Notes: generated by a model not told the origin, from the letters alone. 64,000 bases of DNA from Sphingobacterium sp. SGG-5 (GCF_011043525.1 NZ_JAAKGO010000001.1:1-64000), one strand, 5' to 3'. Counted from the stretch's first letter, positions 45,058 to 55,017 are shown. Program-made: numbers and translations.

Positions 45058-47544
45058 ATGGACGTAAACTACGTTGGCGAACATCTTCTTCCCGGAAAAA
45101 TAGGTCAGTTTTTTGTTATCCTGTCTTTTGCAGCGGCGTTATTATCCCTCATCAGTTATTTCTTTGCCGCCCATAAGCCAGCAGAAAAAGGATGGAAAAC
45201 ATTGGGCCGTATCGGATTCGCACTCAATGCCCTATCCATTGTATCCATCGGGTCGATCTTATTTTACCTGATCTACAACCATTATTTCGAATACCATTAC
45301 GTTTGGGCACATTCTGACCGTGCATTGCCCACCCACTATATTATTTCATCTTTCTGGGAAGGGCAGGAAGGTAGCTTTTGGTTATGGATGTTCTGGCAGG
45401 TTGTCCTCGGCACTGTTCTGGTCTTCCGGGCGAAGAGCTGGGAAAGTCCGGTCATGGTTTTTGTCATGCTCTGCCAAACCTTTTTAGCCAGCATGCTTAT
45501 CGGTGTAGAAATCTTTGGAAGCCGTATCGGCAGTTCGCCTTTCATCCTGCTCCGCGACGCTTTAGAGGCGCCCATATTCAGCAACCCCAACTATCTTTCT
45601 ATGCTCGTCGATGGTGATGGGCTCAACCCCTTGTTGCAGAACTACTGGATGGTCATCCACCCACCAACCCTATTTTTAGGTTTTGCGTCTATGATTGTCC
45701 CCTTCGCCTACGCTGCTGCGGGTCTTTGGCAACGGCGCTATAAAGAATGGATGATGCCTGGGCTACCCTGGGCACTATTCGCCGTTATGATATTGGGCAC
45801 AGGTATTATTATGGGTTCGTTTTGGGCCTACGAAGCCTTAAATTTCGGTGGCTTCTGGGCTTGGGATCCCGTGGAGAATGTATCTATTATCCCTTGGTTT
45901 ACCTTAATTGCTGCTGTACACGTTATTCTTGCCTTCAAACATTCGGGGCATGGTTTTTTTACAGCTACATTATTATCACTCGTTAGCTTTGTTTTGGTTA
46001 TCTATGCTTCCTACCTGACACGGAGCGGCATATTGGGCGAAACTTCTGTACACTCCTTCACCAGCTTAGGGATGTCGGGGCAGCTGATCCTGTTTAACCT
46101 GACTTTCCTTCTGATTATAGTCGCTCTCCTTATTTGGAGAAGAAAAGAATTGCCCAGCACCCAAAAAGAAGAAGACATCTACTCCCGGGAATTTTGGCTT
46201 TTCATCGGCGCATTGGTGTTGACAGTGGCCTGCATCCAAATGATAGCCACCACCTCTATCCCGGTATTCAATGCCTTATTCGGCACGAAGGTAGCCCCAC
46301 CTATAGATCCCATAGCACATTTCAACCAATTTCAAGGCGCATTTGCTGTCGTTATACTCTTAGTCACCGGATTTACCCAGTTTTTGAAATACAAAAAAAC
46401 GGAGCCTAAGCGCTTTTGGGCGGCGACCCTGGCAACATTTGTAGTAGCCCTGATCCTCGCTGCTGTGGTTGTATATACTACAAAATTATACAGTAACCTG
46501 ATGTATATCTTGATTACTTTTACAGGGATCTATTGCATACTGGTCAATCTCCGTATTTTAGGCGACGCGATCAAAGGAAAATGGCGCCTTACCGGTTCTG
46601 CCGTATCCCATATCGGCTTCGCCTTATTGGTATTAGGTGCACTGATTGCCGCAGCCACCAATGAAGTGATCTCCATCAACGAAAGCCGCTATATCGGTGT
46701 CAAGAACTTCGGTCAGGATGGCGACAAGTTTACCGACCCCGGTGAAAACCTCTTTCTTACGGAAGGTGAGCCCGTACAGATGGGGGCTTATAAAATCACT
46801 TACTTGGGCGATAGCATTGTGGCACCCAATGTATATTACCATATCAAATACGAAAAGCTCGACGAAGAGAGCGGCAAAGTGAAAGAGGAATTTGTGCTGA
46901 GCCCATTTGCGCAAAACAACCCACAGATGGGCGGGCTTATCGGTACCCCAGACACCAAGCACTATATCACACACGATATATATACCTTGATTACCGCAGC
47001 TTCAGTCGACGCCCATGCCGCCAGTCAAGGTGGAGATGCCGATCAAACGGGGTATGAGGAATATGACGAGCCGGCAACCTACGAGGTCAATATCGGCGAT
47101 ACCTTACGGTACCGCAACGGTATTTTTGTGATCGAAAAAATCAACAGAAACGCGAGCTTACATAATATTCCGTTGGCTCCCGAAGATATTATCGTAGGAC
47201 TGCAAATCAAGGTTATTTCCGCTGACCAGAAGGAGTTTCCGGTCGAACCGATCTATCTGTTAAAAAATGGAACGGTATATGATTTTAATAAAGATGTGGC
47301 CGAACAGGGACTACGCTTCCGGTTTACCAATATCTATCCCCAACGGGACAAACTGGAGATCATGGTCTACCAAAAGCCTCTGCCGGAGAAAAAATGGATT
47401 GTATTTAAAGCCATTAAATTCCCTTATATCAACTTCTTCTGGGCGGGAACCATTGTCATGACCATTGGATTTTTGATGGCTATCTACCGTCGCATTAAGG
47501 ACGGCAGGTCTTCAAAAAAAGAAAAGACGCCAAAAACAGCATGA
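45058..47544 (+). CDS. ccmF: Cytochrome c-type biogenesis heme lyase CcmF (CcsA/CcmF family)
   Basis: The 828-residue multi-pass membrane protein attaches heme to apocytochrome c. It has the tryptophan-rich WWD loop GGFWAWDPVENVSIIPWF near 265-282 and the SFWEGQEGSFWLWMFWQ segment. There are about 14 predicted helices and a long periplasmic stretch (about 540-795) before the final helix (FFWAGTIVMTIGFLMAIYRR). Length is greater than in proteobacteria (~650), owing to that periplasmic stretch. The stop overlaps the start of the next gene by 4 bases (ATGA), so the two are coupled. Confidence 0.93.
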   Translation: MDVNYVGEHLLPGKIGQFFVILSFAAALLSLISYFFAAHKPAEKGWKTLGRIGFALNALSIVSIGSILFYLIYNHYFEYHYVWAHSDRALPTHYIISSFWEGQEGSFWLWMFWQVVLGTVLVFRAKSWESPVMVFVMLCQTFLASMLIGVEIFGSRIGSSPFILLRDALEAPIFSNPNYLSMLVDGDGLNPLLQNYWMVIHPPTLFLGFASMIVPFAYAAAGLWQRRYKEWMMPGLPWALFAVMILGTGIIMGSFWAYEALNFGGFWAWDPVENVSIIPWFTLIAAVHVILAFKHSGHGFFTATLLSLVSFVLVIYASYLTRSGILGETSVHSFTSLGMSGQLILFNLTFLLIIVALLIWRRKELPSTQKEEDIYSREFWLFIGALVLTVACIQMIATTSIPVFNALFGTKVAPPIDPIAHFNQFQGAFAVVILLVTGFTQFLKYKKTEPKRFWAATLATFVVALILAAVVVYTTKLYSNLMYILITFTGIYCILVNLRILGDAIKGKWRLTGSAVSHIGFALLVLGALIAAATNEVISINESRYIGVKNFGQDGDKFTDPGENLFLTEGEPVQMGAYKITYLGDSIVAPNVYYHIKYEKLDEESGKVKEEFVLSPFAQNNPQMGGLIGTPDTKHYITHDIYTLITAASVDAHAASQGGDADQTGYEEYDEPATYEVNIGDTLRYRNGIFVIEKINRNASLHNIPLAPEDIIVGLQIKVISADQKEFPVEPIYLLKNGTVYDFNKDVAEQGLRFRFTNIYPQRDKLEIMVYQKPLPEKKWIVFKAIKFPYINFFWAGTIVMTIGFLMAIYRRIKDGRSSKKEKTPKTA

Positions 47545-48314
47545 CAGTCAGCTTTATCGGAAGTGGAAATGTAGCTACACACCTGGCGATGTTCTTTCAG
47601 ACACATGGACATGAAATAAAGCAGGTATACAACCGGACAGCCGATCACGGTCGTGCTTTGGCCGACACATTTTCCGCTGCGTATATTTCTACCTTAGAGG
47701 AACTCGACACAGAACGTATAGACCTCTTACTTATCGCCATCAGTGACGATAATATCCCGGAAGTTATCCGTGAAATTCCCGAAAAGACAAAAGCCATCGT
47801 CGTGCATACTGCTGGTGCTGCTCCTTTGTCCCTATTATCCCGTTTTGAACATTACGGAGTAATCTATCCCCCGCAGAGCATACATAAACATATCCCTATC
47901 GACCTGGCCAATGTTCCGTTCGCCGTCGAGGGTTCTTCTGAAAACGTGCAGACCACGTTATTGTCCATGATGCAGAAAATCGCACCGCGGTCGTTCGCCT
48001 GCACCACGGAACAACGCCTTGCTCTACATGTTTCTTCCGTATTCGCTAATAATTTCACGAATGCCCTTTACCGCATGTCCTACGACATCCTCCACGACGT
48101 AGGATTGCCTTTTGAACTTGTCCTCCCCCTCATCCGGGAGACTGCCGAAAAGGTACAAAACCGCCTTCCTAAGCAGGTCCAAACCGGCCCTGCCGTAAGA
48201 AATGACCTCAAAACCATAAATACCCATTTACAGTTCTTAAGCAATACCGAAGAGTTGGCAAAAATCTATCAACAATTGACGCAGTACATTAATAAAAGGC
48301 GGCCTAAAACCTAA
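47541..48314 (+). CDS. Rossmann-like and DUF2520 domain protein
   Basis: The 257-residue soluble protein has an N-terminal Rossmann-like fold (VSFIGSGNVATHLAMFF) related to the NADP-binding domain of dehydrogenases such as ProC. The C-terminal helical DUF2520 domain spans about 120-250 (SVFANNFTNALYRMSYDIL). It may be an oxidoreductase, but the substrate is unknown. It is translationally coupled to ccmF through an ATGA overlap; whether that reflects function is not known. Confidence 0.85.
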   Translation: MTVSFIGSGNVATHLAMFFQTHGHEIKQVYNRTADHGRALADTFSAAYISTLEELDTERIDLLLIAISDDNIPEVIREIPEKTKAIVVHTAGAAPLSLLSRFEHYGVIYPPQSIHKHIPIDLANVPFAVEGSSENVQTTLLSMMQKIAPRSFACTTEQRLALHVSSVFANNFTNALYRMSYDILHDVGLPFELVLPLIRETAEKVQNRLPKQVQTGPAVRNDLKTINTHLQFLSNTEELAKIYQQLTQYINKRRPKT

Positions 48315-48371
48315 TTTATTTGCAAATCAGGTAAAAATACGCGACGGCTGACAAAAGACTGAAATACTTAC

Positions 48372-48420
48372 TAATTTTGTTCTGACAAACAAACAAATAC
48401 GGTTTCCGACCGTTTGTTTA
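48372..48420 (+). promoter_or_regulatory. -7 element and leader hairpin upstream of the FMN glutamate-synthase-like gene
   Basis: TAATTTTG (48372-48379) fits TAnnTTTG, without a clear -33 box. Just downstream, AAACAAATACGGT (about 48388-48402) and ACCGTTTGTTT (about 48409-48419) form an imperfect stem with a 2-base bulge and loop TTCCG, inside the predicted leader. A Shine-Dalgarno-like AGGAGC follows 10 bases before the ATG at 48440. The hairpin could regulate translation, but this is only inferred. Confidence 0.4.
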
Positions 48421-48439
48421 AAAATAGGAGCACCTAATC

Positions 48440-49996
48440 ATGGCTGTTAGAAAATTAATTCTTATTTCGATCATTATTATAAACCTGATCATCATTTCCT
48501 TTGGCGTAATCTTTACCCCGCAATGGTTCTGGCTATTACTTGTCCCCTTTCCATTGCTGCTTTTGGCGATATACCACAGCATTCAGACACACCACGCTAT
48601 TCTCCGGAATTATCCCTTAGTCGGTTATTTTCGTTATGTCTTCGAGTCTATCCGGCCCGAACTGCGGCAGTATTTTTGGGAATCGGACACCGATGGGCGT
48701 CCTTTCAACAGAAGGCAGCGTTCTATTGTGTACCAACGGGCTAAAAATGAACTGGAAACCGTTGCTTTCGGTATGCAGTCCGACCCACAGACAGTGGGCA
48801 ACGAGTGGGCAGCACATTCTATTTTCCCGTGTCATATCGAAAATCACGATCTCCGCACGCTGGTAGGCAATAGTCAATGCCGACAGCCCTATAGCCTTAG
48901 CGTATTCAATATTTCAGCGATGAGCTATGGCGCACTGAGCAAGACCGCCATTACGGCGTTGAACAAAGGTGCAGCCTTGCAAAATTTCGCCCACAATACG
49001 GGTGAAGGGGGGATCAGTAGCTATCACATGAGCGGTGGAGATCTCATCTGGCAGATCGGTACCGGATACTTCGGCTGTCGTGATGAACACGGTAATTTCG
49101 ATGATGACCTCTTTGCCGAAAAAGCCAACCGCCCCGTCGTCAAAATGATCGAGTTGAAAATTTCCCAAGGTGCAAAACCCGGTCACGGTGGTATTCTACC
49201 CGCCTCGAAAAACACGCCTGAAGTTGCCGCCATACGGCACGTCGTGCCCGGCACAGATGTGATGTCTCCGCCTGCACACAGTGCTTTTGGTAATGCCATA
49301 GAGATGATGCAGTTCATTCAGCGTATGCGGGAGTTGGCGAGCTACAAGCCTGTTGGATTTAAGCTGTGTGTCGGTGACAAACAGGAATTTTTGGACATCT
49401 GCTATGCGATGCAGACGACACAGATCTTCCCCGATTTCATTTCTATTGACGGGTCAGAGGGCGGAACAGGAGCAGCCCCGTTGGAGTTTACGGACAATCT
49501 GGGCATGCCTCTTTATGACGCACTCTCTTTTGTGACGACAACGCTCATCAACTTTGGCCTAAAACAGCACATCAAACTCATTGTCTCCAGCCGTATCGTC
49601 ACCGGCTTTGATATCCTGAAAGTTGTGGCCTTGGGAGCAGATGCCTGCTACAGTGCGCGGGGAATGATGTTTGCCTTAGGCTGCATCCAAGCGTTAAAAT
49701 GCAACCAGGATGTATGCCCCGTGGGTGTAGCCACACAAAGACCACATCTGTACAAAGGACTGGATGTCGATGATAAGTATGTCCGTGTTGCCCAATATCA
49801 CCGAAACACCTTGCGGGCGACAGTCGAAATTATGGAGGCCTGTGGTTTTAAAACCTTGGACGATGTCAGCGCCGACAAGTTCTTCCGCAAAGTCGACAGC
49901 ACGCGGACACTCAGCTTCCAGGAGATTTATTTTAGCGACACCGGAAAGCTGAATAAGAAAGAAAATTCGTTTGCGAAAGATGAATTTTTGGAGTAG
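48440..49996 (+). CDS. Membrane-anchored FMN-binding glutamate synthase-like protein
   Basis: The 518-residue protein has two N-terminal membrane segments (about 5-24 and 28-48) and then the FMN/synthase domain of glutamate synthase without the glutaminase domain. The typical stretch SRIVTGFDILKVVALGADAC precedes the 3Fe-4S-type cysteines CIQALKCNQDVC (Cx5Cx4C, as in GltB), then PVGVATQRPHLYKG. The domain shares GAKPGHGGILPASK and SIDGSEGGTGAAPLEFTDN with GltB. Such stand-alone forms are common in bacteria, but their electron donor, substrate and role are not established. It is separate from gltBD, 42 kb away in this window. Confidence 0.9.
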   Translation: MAVRKLILISIIIINLIIISFGVIFTPQWFWLLLVPFPLLLLAIYHSIQTHHAILRNYPLVGYFRYVFESIRPELRQYFWESDTDGRPFNRRQRSIVYQRAKNELETVAFGMQSDPQTVGNEWAAHSIFPCHIENHDLRTLVGNSQCRQPYSLSVFNISAMSYGALSKTAITALNKGAALQNFAHNTGEGGISSYHMSGGDLIWQIGTGYFGCRDEHGNFDDDLFAEKANRPVVKMIELKISQGAKPGHGGILPASKNTPEVAAIRHVVPGTDVMSPPAHSAFGNAIEMMQFIQRMRELASYKPVGFKLCVGDKQEFLDICYAMQTTQIFPDFISIDGSEGGTGAAPLEFTDNLGMPLYDALSFVTTTLINFGLKQHIKLIVSSRIVTGFDILKVVALGADACYSARGMMFALGCIQALKCNQDVCPVGVATQRPHLYKGLDVDDKYVRVAQYHRNTLRATVEIMEACGFKTLDDVSADKFFRKVDSTRTLSFQEIYFSDTGKLNKKENSFAKDEFLE

Positions 49997-50001
49997 CAAT
50001 T

Positions 50002-51666
50002 TTAAAACAGTCCCAACAACTCCCGGGCATGCTGAAGGGCAGCTTCGCCGGGATGTGCGCCACTCAACATCTGGGCAATCTCTAACACACGTTGATCTTG
50101 ATTGAGCAACAGAATGTTCGAACGGGTTTTGTCTTCCTCATCCTCTTTATAAACTTTGAAATGCATGTTTCCTTGCGCAGCAATCTGCGGCAAATGGGAG
50201 ATGGCAATGACCTGCATATTGTGGGCCAGCTCATCCATGACCTCCCCCACCCGTAAGGCAACTTCCCCCGATATACCGGTATCAATCTCATCAAAGACGA
50301 TGGTCGGCAAGGCAGAGGATTGGGCAACCAAAGACTTCACAGCCAACATGACACGGGAGAGCTCGCCACCGGACGCGACTTTATGTATGGGTTGTAGCGC
50401 CTGCCCTTTATTGGCGGAGAATAGAAACTGCACGACATCAAGCCCATGCGGATTGATTTTTTGTACATCCACTTTTTGCAATGCAATTTGCAACTGTGCG
50501 TGTGGCATCCCGATTCGGGTTAAAGTCGCTTGCACTGTCTGCTCCACCTGGGGTATAGCCAACTGCCTATTGTCATGTATGGTATCCGCCAGGGCGAGCA
50601 CCTTATCCAGCTGTTGTTGGCAGGCCAATGCTGCTTTATCCAATAGCTCTTCCTGACGCAGAACGGTCTGCAATTTTTCTTCTAACTGATCTTTCAGGAC
50701 GATAAGTTCGTTCTCCGAATCGACGCGGTGCTTTTTCAACAACGTATAAAGTGTGCTTAAGCGATTGTTCACTTCGTCGAGCCTTCCTTCATCCAAAGCG
50801 ACCTGTCCTTCCAGGCGGCTGATTTCCTGCTCGACGTCTTTGATTTCTATATAAGCACTTTGTAATCGCTCGGCCAGATCGCCTACTTCGGTGAAGTACC
50901 GGCCGGCGCTGTTGACTTGCTGTATGGCCTCCTGTAATAGATTTTGGACATTGGCCTCTCCTTCCGACAGCACATGGACCGATGCCAGCAGGCCTCTTTT
51001 GATTTCTTCAGCATGTTCCAGCTGCTGCTGCTCGTCTTCCAGCGACTTGACCTCATCGGGCTGGGGATTTACTTTTTCCAGTTCGTCAAATAAAAACTGG
51101 TTATAGTCCTGCTCAGCATTGGCCCGATCGACCTCGTCCTGTATGTCATGGAGTTCCTTCTCTAACGCACGCCAGATCTTTAATTCTTGCCTGAACTGCG
51201 CTACATGCATCGCGTTATCACTCAGGCTATCCAGCACAAAAAGCTGAAACTCGGCCGTATTGATCTGTAAGGTAGCATGCTGGGAATGGATATCAATAAG
51301 CCGTTCGCCCAACGTTTTAAGCATAGCCAGCGTGACGGGAGAATCATTAATAAACGCCCTTGACTTTCCATCAACAGACAACTCCCTCCGGATAATCGTC
51401 TCTTTTTCGTAATCGAGGTCGTGCTCGGCAAAAAATGCCTCCAACTGATAGGCTTCTATATCAAAATAGCCTTCAATAACACACTTTTTATTTTCGTCAA
51501 AAAACTGCCTACCTTCTGCCCTATTTCCCAGAACAAGTCCTAATGCCCCCATCAAAATAGACTTTCCGGCACCTGTCTCACCGGTTATGATATTCAGCCC
51601 GCTGCCAAAAACAATATCCAGGTTGTCGATAAGTGCATAATTTTTAATGAGTAATCTTGAAAGCAT
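50002..51666 (-). CDS. recN: DNA repair protein RecN
   Basis: The 554-residue SMC-like ATPase acts in double-strand break repair and recombination. The Walker A is GLNIITGETGAGKSILMGA near 27. The ABC signature lies at KVASGGELSRVMLAVKSL near 425-445, with Walker B TIVFDEIDTGISGEVALRVG. Coiled coils lie between (about 150-370). It overlaps the stop of porD by one base (TAATG), so it is translationally coupled. The PorD-RecN gene order is common in Bacteroidota. Confidence 0.96.
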   Translation of the reverse strand: MLSRLLIKNYALIDNLDIVFGSGLNIITGETGAGKSILMGALGLVLGNRAEGRQFFDENKKCVIEGYFDIEAYQLEAFFAEHDLDYEKETIIRRELSVDGKSRAFINDSPVTLAMLKTLGERLIDIHSQHATLQINTAEFQLFVLDSLSDNAMHVAQFRQELKIWRALEKELHDIQDEVDRANAEQDYNQFLFDELEKVNPQPDEVKSLEDEQQQLEHAEEIKRGLLASVHVLSEGEANVQNLLQEAIQQVNSAGRYFTEVGDLAERLQSAYIEIKDVEQEISRLEGQVALDEGRLDEVNNRLSTLYTLLKKHRVDSENELIVLKDQLEEKLQTVLRQEELLDKAALACQQQLDKVLALADTIHDNRQLAIPQVEQTVQATLTRIGMPHAQLQIALQKVDVQKINPHGLDVVQFLFSANKGQALQPIHKVASGGELSRVMLAVKSLVAQSSALPTIVFDEIDTGISGEVALRVGEVMDELAHNMQVIAISHLPQIAAQGNMHFKVYKEDEEDKTRSNILLLNQDQRVLEIAQMLSGAHPGEAALQHARELLGLF

Positions 51667-52559
51667 TATTTTTTTAAATTTTCATATTTGGAAAGATGAG
51701 CAGGATCCAATTCGGCCAGCAGGTTGTATATCTTCATACTCTCGTTGCCCGGCATTTTGGAAAACAGGCCGGTAAATTCATTTGATTTGGCGGTATAAAG
51801 AGCAGAAGTCCACACATTCCCGGTATAGGACCGATCAACTTCTTTCAGTTTGAGTAAGAGGTCGCCCATTTTTTTTCGGGATTCAGTTTCATGCTCCATC
51901 ATATTGTCCAGCCCTTCGCGATGATAAAGGTAGGCAAACTCACGGTAGGGCATATATTTGCGATCGTTGAGGTTGTTAATCAGCCAATAACGGTTGTCCG
52001 TAGCTTCCATAGCACGCCAACCTTCATCTTGTCGGGACTGGGAATAACTAACGATCGTCCGTGCCTTCCCGAACATCGCCGTTCCGCCCATCTTGGTAAA
52101 CGTGTCCATATCCATGCCGACGATGGTGTAGGCATAAAAAGCCAGCAAGGATGACAGTGCACCTAAATTTTGCTCATCGTTAAAATCCAGCTGCTCGCCT
52201 TCGGTATAGGTAAAGTTGAAATATTTATCGCGAAAACTCAATATAGGGCTGTTGTAGTTGGTTCCGAAAACCGGTCTTACCGAATTGATCTGCGCAGTAG
52301 CGGTATACCGGTCCATACCGTCGTATTCCGACAGCACGATGTTAAAGCTGCAATCAATGCGTTCTTCCGGCCGCATAGCAGCGCCTGTCCATGATTTATT
52401 GTTCAAAAAATCAAATATGGCTTTTTTTAAGACTTCGATTGTTCGGGTATTCGCATTCAGCACCTGCGGGGCCGAGATTTCGACACGGGCATTCAGATCT
52501 TGTGCGGACAAGGTAACCGTGCTGCTATAGAGTAGAAAAAGCAATAAAAAATGTCTCAA
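51666..52559 (-). CDS. porD: Type IX secretion system protein PorD-like (DUF4835)
   Basis: The 297-residue exported protein has a signal peptide (about 1-20) and the DUF4835 pattern with DLNARVEISAPQVLNANTRT near the N-terminus, then YRYTATAQ-like beta segments and DMDTFTKMGGTAMF. DUF4835 has been linked to the T9SS (PorD). The start codon appears to be TTG (52557-52559): a stop lies six codons upstream and no ATG precedes the signal peptide. It overlaps recN by one base. The gene symbol rests on family knowledge. Confidence 0.85.
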   Translation of the reverse strand: MRHFLLLFLLYSSTVTLSAQDLNARVEISAPQVLNANTRTIEVLKKAIFDFLNNKSWTGAAMRPEERIDCSFNIVLSEYDGMDRYTATAQINSVRPVFGTNYNSPILSFRDKYFNFTYTEGEQLDFNDEQNLGALSSLLAFYAYTIVGMDMDTFTKMGGTAMFGKARTIVSYSQSRQDEGWRAMEATDNRYWLINNLNDRKYMPYREFAYLYHREGLDNMMEHETESRKKMGDLLLKLKEVDRSYTGNVWTSALYTAKSNEFTGLFSKMPGNESMKIYNLLAELDPAHLSKYENLKK

Positions 52560-52659
52560 AATAAATCGTCTAATTTTTCAATAAAGTTACCAAAAACCGA
52601 CAACAACACAAATTTACTTTAGGTCGCTAAAATCTTTCAATATCTCGCGTGAAAACAAT

Positions 52660-53310
52660 ATGTTTGTAGGTATGCCGGATTACAGCAGACAATTGAGTAA
52701 ATATATTCCTGCAAAAGCAGCGCCTATTATCTCCCAATGGATCAATGATACAGGCTGCCTTTTTAAAGTCACACGTAAACGTTTGACCAAGCTAGGGGAC
52801 TATAGGGCACCCTTCGGCCCCTCAAACCACCGCATTACAGTAAACCACGACCTCAATCCTTTTGCTTTCCTGATAACCACAATCCATGAGTTTGCACACC
52901 TCAAAACCTGGAATGACTATAAAAATCGTGTCAAACCCCATGGTGCTGAATGGAAGACCAATTTCAAGTCTTTGATGGTGCCGTTCATTAAGCTCGATAT
53001 ATTTCCGGAGGACATTGTACAGGCAGTATCGACATACATGGACAATCCGGCAGCGTCATCCTGCACCGACCTCCACCTTTACCGGACTTTAAAAAAATAT
53101 GACAGCACGCCTACGGGCGTACTACACGTGGAAAATCTGGACTGTAACAGTGTTTTTTATTTAAAAAACGGACGGGCCTTTCAAGTGTTGGAAAAAATGC
53201 GAAAAAGATATAAATGTATCGAACTCAGCAGCAAGAAGATGTTCCTTTTTCATCCCCTGGCAGAGGTGTTTGTCATCAAAGATGAAATACCGTGCACATC
53301 AGATATGTAA
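52660..53310 (+). CDS. SprT-like zinc metalloprotease-domain protein
   Basis: The 216-residue protein has the SprT-like metal motif HEFAH (His76-Glu-Phe-Ala-His80) and a downstream HGAEWKTNFKSLM, where a third ligand usually lies. The C-terminal part (about 130-216) contains two cysteines (Cys127-like region and Cys187) and a beta domain that may bind zinc. There is no signal peptide, so it is cytoplasmic. SprT/Spartan-like enzymes handle DNA-protein crosslinks in eukaryotes, but the bacterial role is unclear. A second ATG at 52672 is a possible start. It is divergent from porD. Confidence 0.85.
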   Translation: MFVGMPDYSRQLSKYIPAKAAPIISQWINDTGCLFKVTRKRLTKLGDYRAPFGPSNHRITVNHDLNPFAFLITTIHEFAHLKTWNDYKNRVKPHGAEWKTNFKSLMVPFIKLDIFPEDIVQAVSTYMDNPAASSCTDLHLYRTLKKYDSTPTGVLHVENLDCNSVFYLKNGRAFQVLEKMRKRYKCIELSSKKMFLFHPLAEVFVIKDEIPCTSDM

Positions 53311-53347
53311 TTTATTGTAATTTTAGTTTATGAATATCACCTTCTCC

Positions 53348-55009
53348 ATGACAAAATATGTAATACTAAGTACCATAGCCATTGTGCTATATGCCAGTTG
53401 TAATAATGGAAAACAGCAGCAGCATAACACCGACGGCTTGGATAGCGCTGCGCTGGCGGCTATCTCACTGAGCAGCTATCAAACGAATGTAGCCACACTG
53501 GCGTCGGACGAGTTTCTCGGCAGGAAGCCTTTCACTAAGGGGGATACCCTGGCCGTCAATTTTATTGCTGATAAATTTCAATCCTTAGGCCTGGCGCCGG
53601 GCAATGGATCTTCTTATTTTCAGGAAGTGCCAATGGTCGAAATCACATCAAAACCGGTAGACCCCACCCTCACATTTGAAGGAAAAAACAGTTCCATAAC
53701 AGTGCAGTATCTGGATGATTATGTCATCGGAACACGCCGACAGGAAGAAAATATAGTCGTAGAGGCTACTGATCTGGTATTTGTTGGCTTCGGCATTGTA
53801 GCGCCCGAATATAATTGGAACGATTACGAAGGCATCGATGTAAAAGGAAAGACTGTAGTGGCTATGGTCAGTGATCCAGGACGGTATGATGCGACCTTAT
53901 TTAAGGCTGACACGATGACGTATTACGGTCGGTGGACGTATAAGTTTGAAGAAGCTGGCCGACAGGGTGCCGCAGGTATTCTGCTGATCCATGATACCGG
54001 GGCGGCAAGCTACGGATGGGACGTGGTACGCACAGGATGGAGCGGTCCCCAACTTGATCTGGTCACAGACGACAAGGGGACGACAAGCCCGGCATTCGAG
54101 GGGTGGATCTCTGCTGAAACAGCACAAAAGCTTTTCCAGATCAGCGGTGTGGCGTCCAACATTATGGAGGCCGCCAAACAACCAAAATTTAAAGCTGTAC
54201 CACTAGAGGTGTCTACAAAGGTTGCTCTCCATAACACTTTCCGGCATGCTTCTTCCAACAATGTGATTGCTAAAATTGAAGGCACAGTACGTCCCGACGA
54301 AACAATCATCTATACAGCGCACTGGGACCATCTGGGTGTGGGCGAAGCGATAGCGGGAGACTCGATATATAATGGCGCCATCGACAATGCGGCTGGTGTC
54401 GCGGCGTTGTTTGAGCTGGCCAAAGCCTTCCGGGCAGCCCAGGTAAAACCGGAGCGAACAATCGTATTCATGGCGTTAACTGCGGAAGAGGAAGGTTTGT
54501 TAGGTTCGGCTTTCTATACCAACAACCCGCTCTACCCGTTGAATAAAACGGTGGCGAACCTCAATATGGATGCGTTCAGTGCACTTGGCGAGACAAAAGA
54601 TGTTTCGATTGTCGGAATCGGACAAACAGACATCGAGGATTATGTCGAGCGATCAGCCGCAAAATTCGGCCGCTCGGTCCGTGGTGAGAAGAATCCTTCA
54701 TCAGGCGGCTTTTATCGATCGGACCATTTCAATTTTGTAAAAAAAGGTATCCCTGGCTTATTTATGGGTAGTGGCTCAGAACTTCTTTCGACGGATACGA
54801 CACAGATAAATACCCGACAACAGGCGTTGGAGGGAAGATACCATACCGTTCACGACGAGGTGGATGAACACTGGGATTTTGAAGGTATATTAGCGGATAT
54901 ACGCCTTTTCTTTGACATCGGTTATACGATGAGCCTGGAAACGACATTTCCCCAATTTAAGGCAAAATCAGAATTCCGCGATTTAGGTGAAAAACGGCTG
55001 GCAAAATAG
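53348..55009 (+). CDS. M28 family metallopeptidase lipoprotein with PA domain
   Basis: The start is set at the ATG at 53348 (MTKYVILSTIAIVLYASCNN), which gives a clean lipobox at Cys18. The ATG at 53330 would add six residues. The ~553-residue protein has a PA-type insert (about 145-275), then the zinc aminopeptidase domain. Metal and catalytic residues are visible: His-Asp in HWDHLGVG, Asp in YNGAIDNAAGVAALFELA, Glu-Glu in LTAEEEGLLGS, Asp in NLNMDAFSALG and His in YRSDHFNFVKKGIPGLFMGS. It probably works in the periplasm or at the cell surface to remove N-terminal residues from peptides. Confidence 0.9.
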   Translation: MTKYVILSTIAIVLYASCNNGKQQQHNTDGLDSAALAAISLSSYQTNVATLASDEFLGRKPFTKGDTLAVNFIADKFQSLGLAPGNGSSYFQEVPMVEITSKPVDPTLTFEGKNSSITVQYLDDYVIGTRRQEENIVVEATDLVFVGFGIVAPEYNWNDYEGIDVKGKTVVAMVSDPGRYDATLFKADTMTYYGRWTYKFEEAGRQGAAGILLIHDTGAASYGWDVVRTGWSGPQLDLVTDDKGTTSPAFEGWISAETAQKLFQISGVASNIMEAAKQPKFKAVPLEVSTKVALHNTFRHASSNNVIAKIEGTVRPDETIIYTAHWDHLGVGEAIAGDSIYNGAIDNAAGVAALFELAKAFRAAQVKPERTIVFMALTAEEEGLLGSAFYTNNPLYPLNKTVANLNMDAFSALGETKDVSIVGIGQTDIEDYVERSAAKFGRSVRGEKNPSSGGFYRSDHFNFVKKGIPGLFMGSGSELLSTDTTQINTRQQALEGRYHTVHDEVDEHWDFEGILADIRLFFDIGYTMSLETTFPQFKAKSEFRDLGEKRLAK

Positions 55010-55017
55010 TACTTTTG
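55010..55017 (+). promoter_or_regulatory. -7 element for the small membrane protein gene
   Basis: TACTTTTG fits TAnnTTTG. A start near 55024 leaves a ~29-base leader before the ATG at 55053 and would exclude the upstream in-frame ATG at 54987, supporting the shorter protein. No -33 TTTG is seen at the expected place. Confidence 0.45.
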
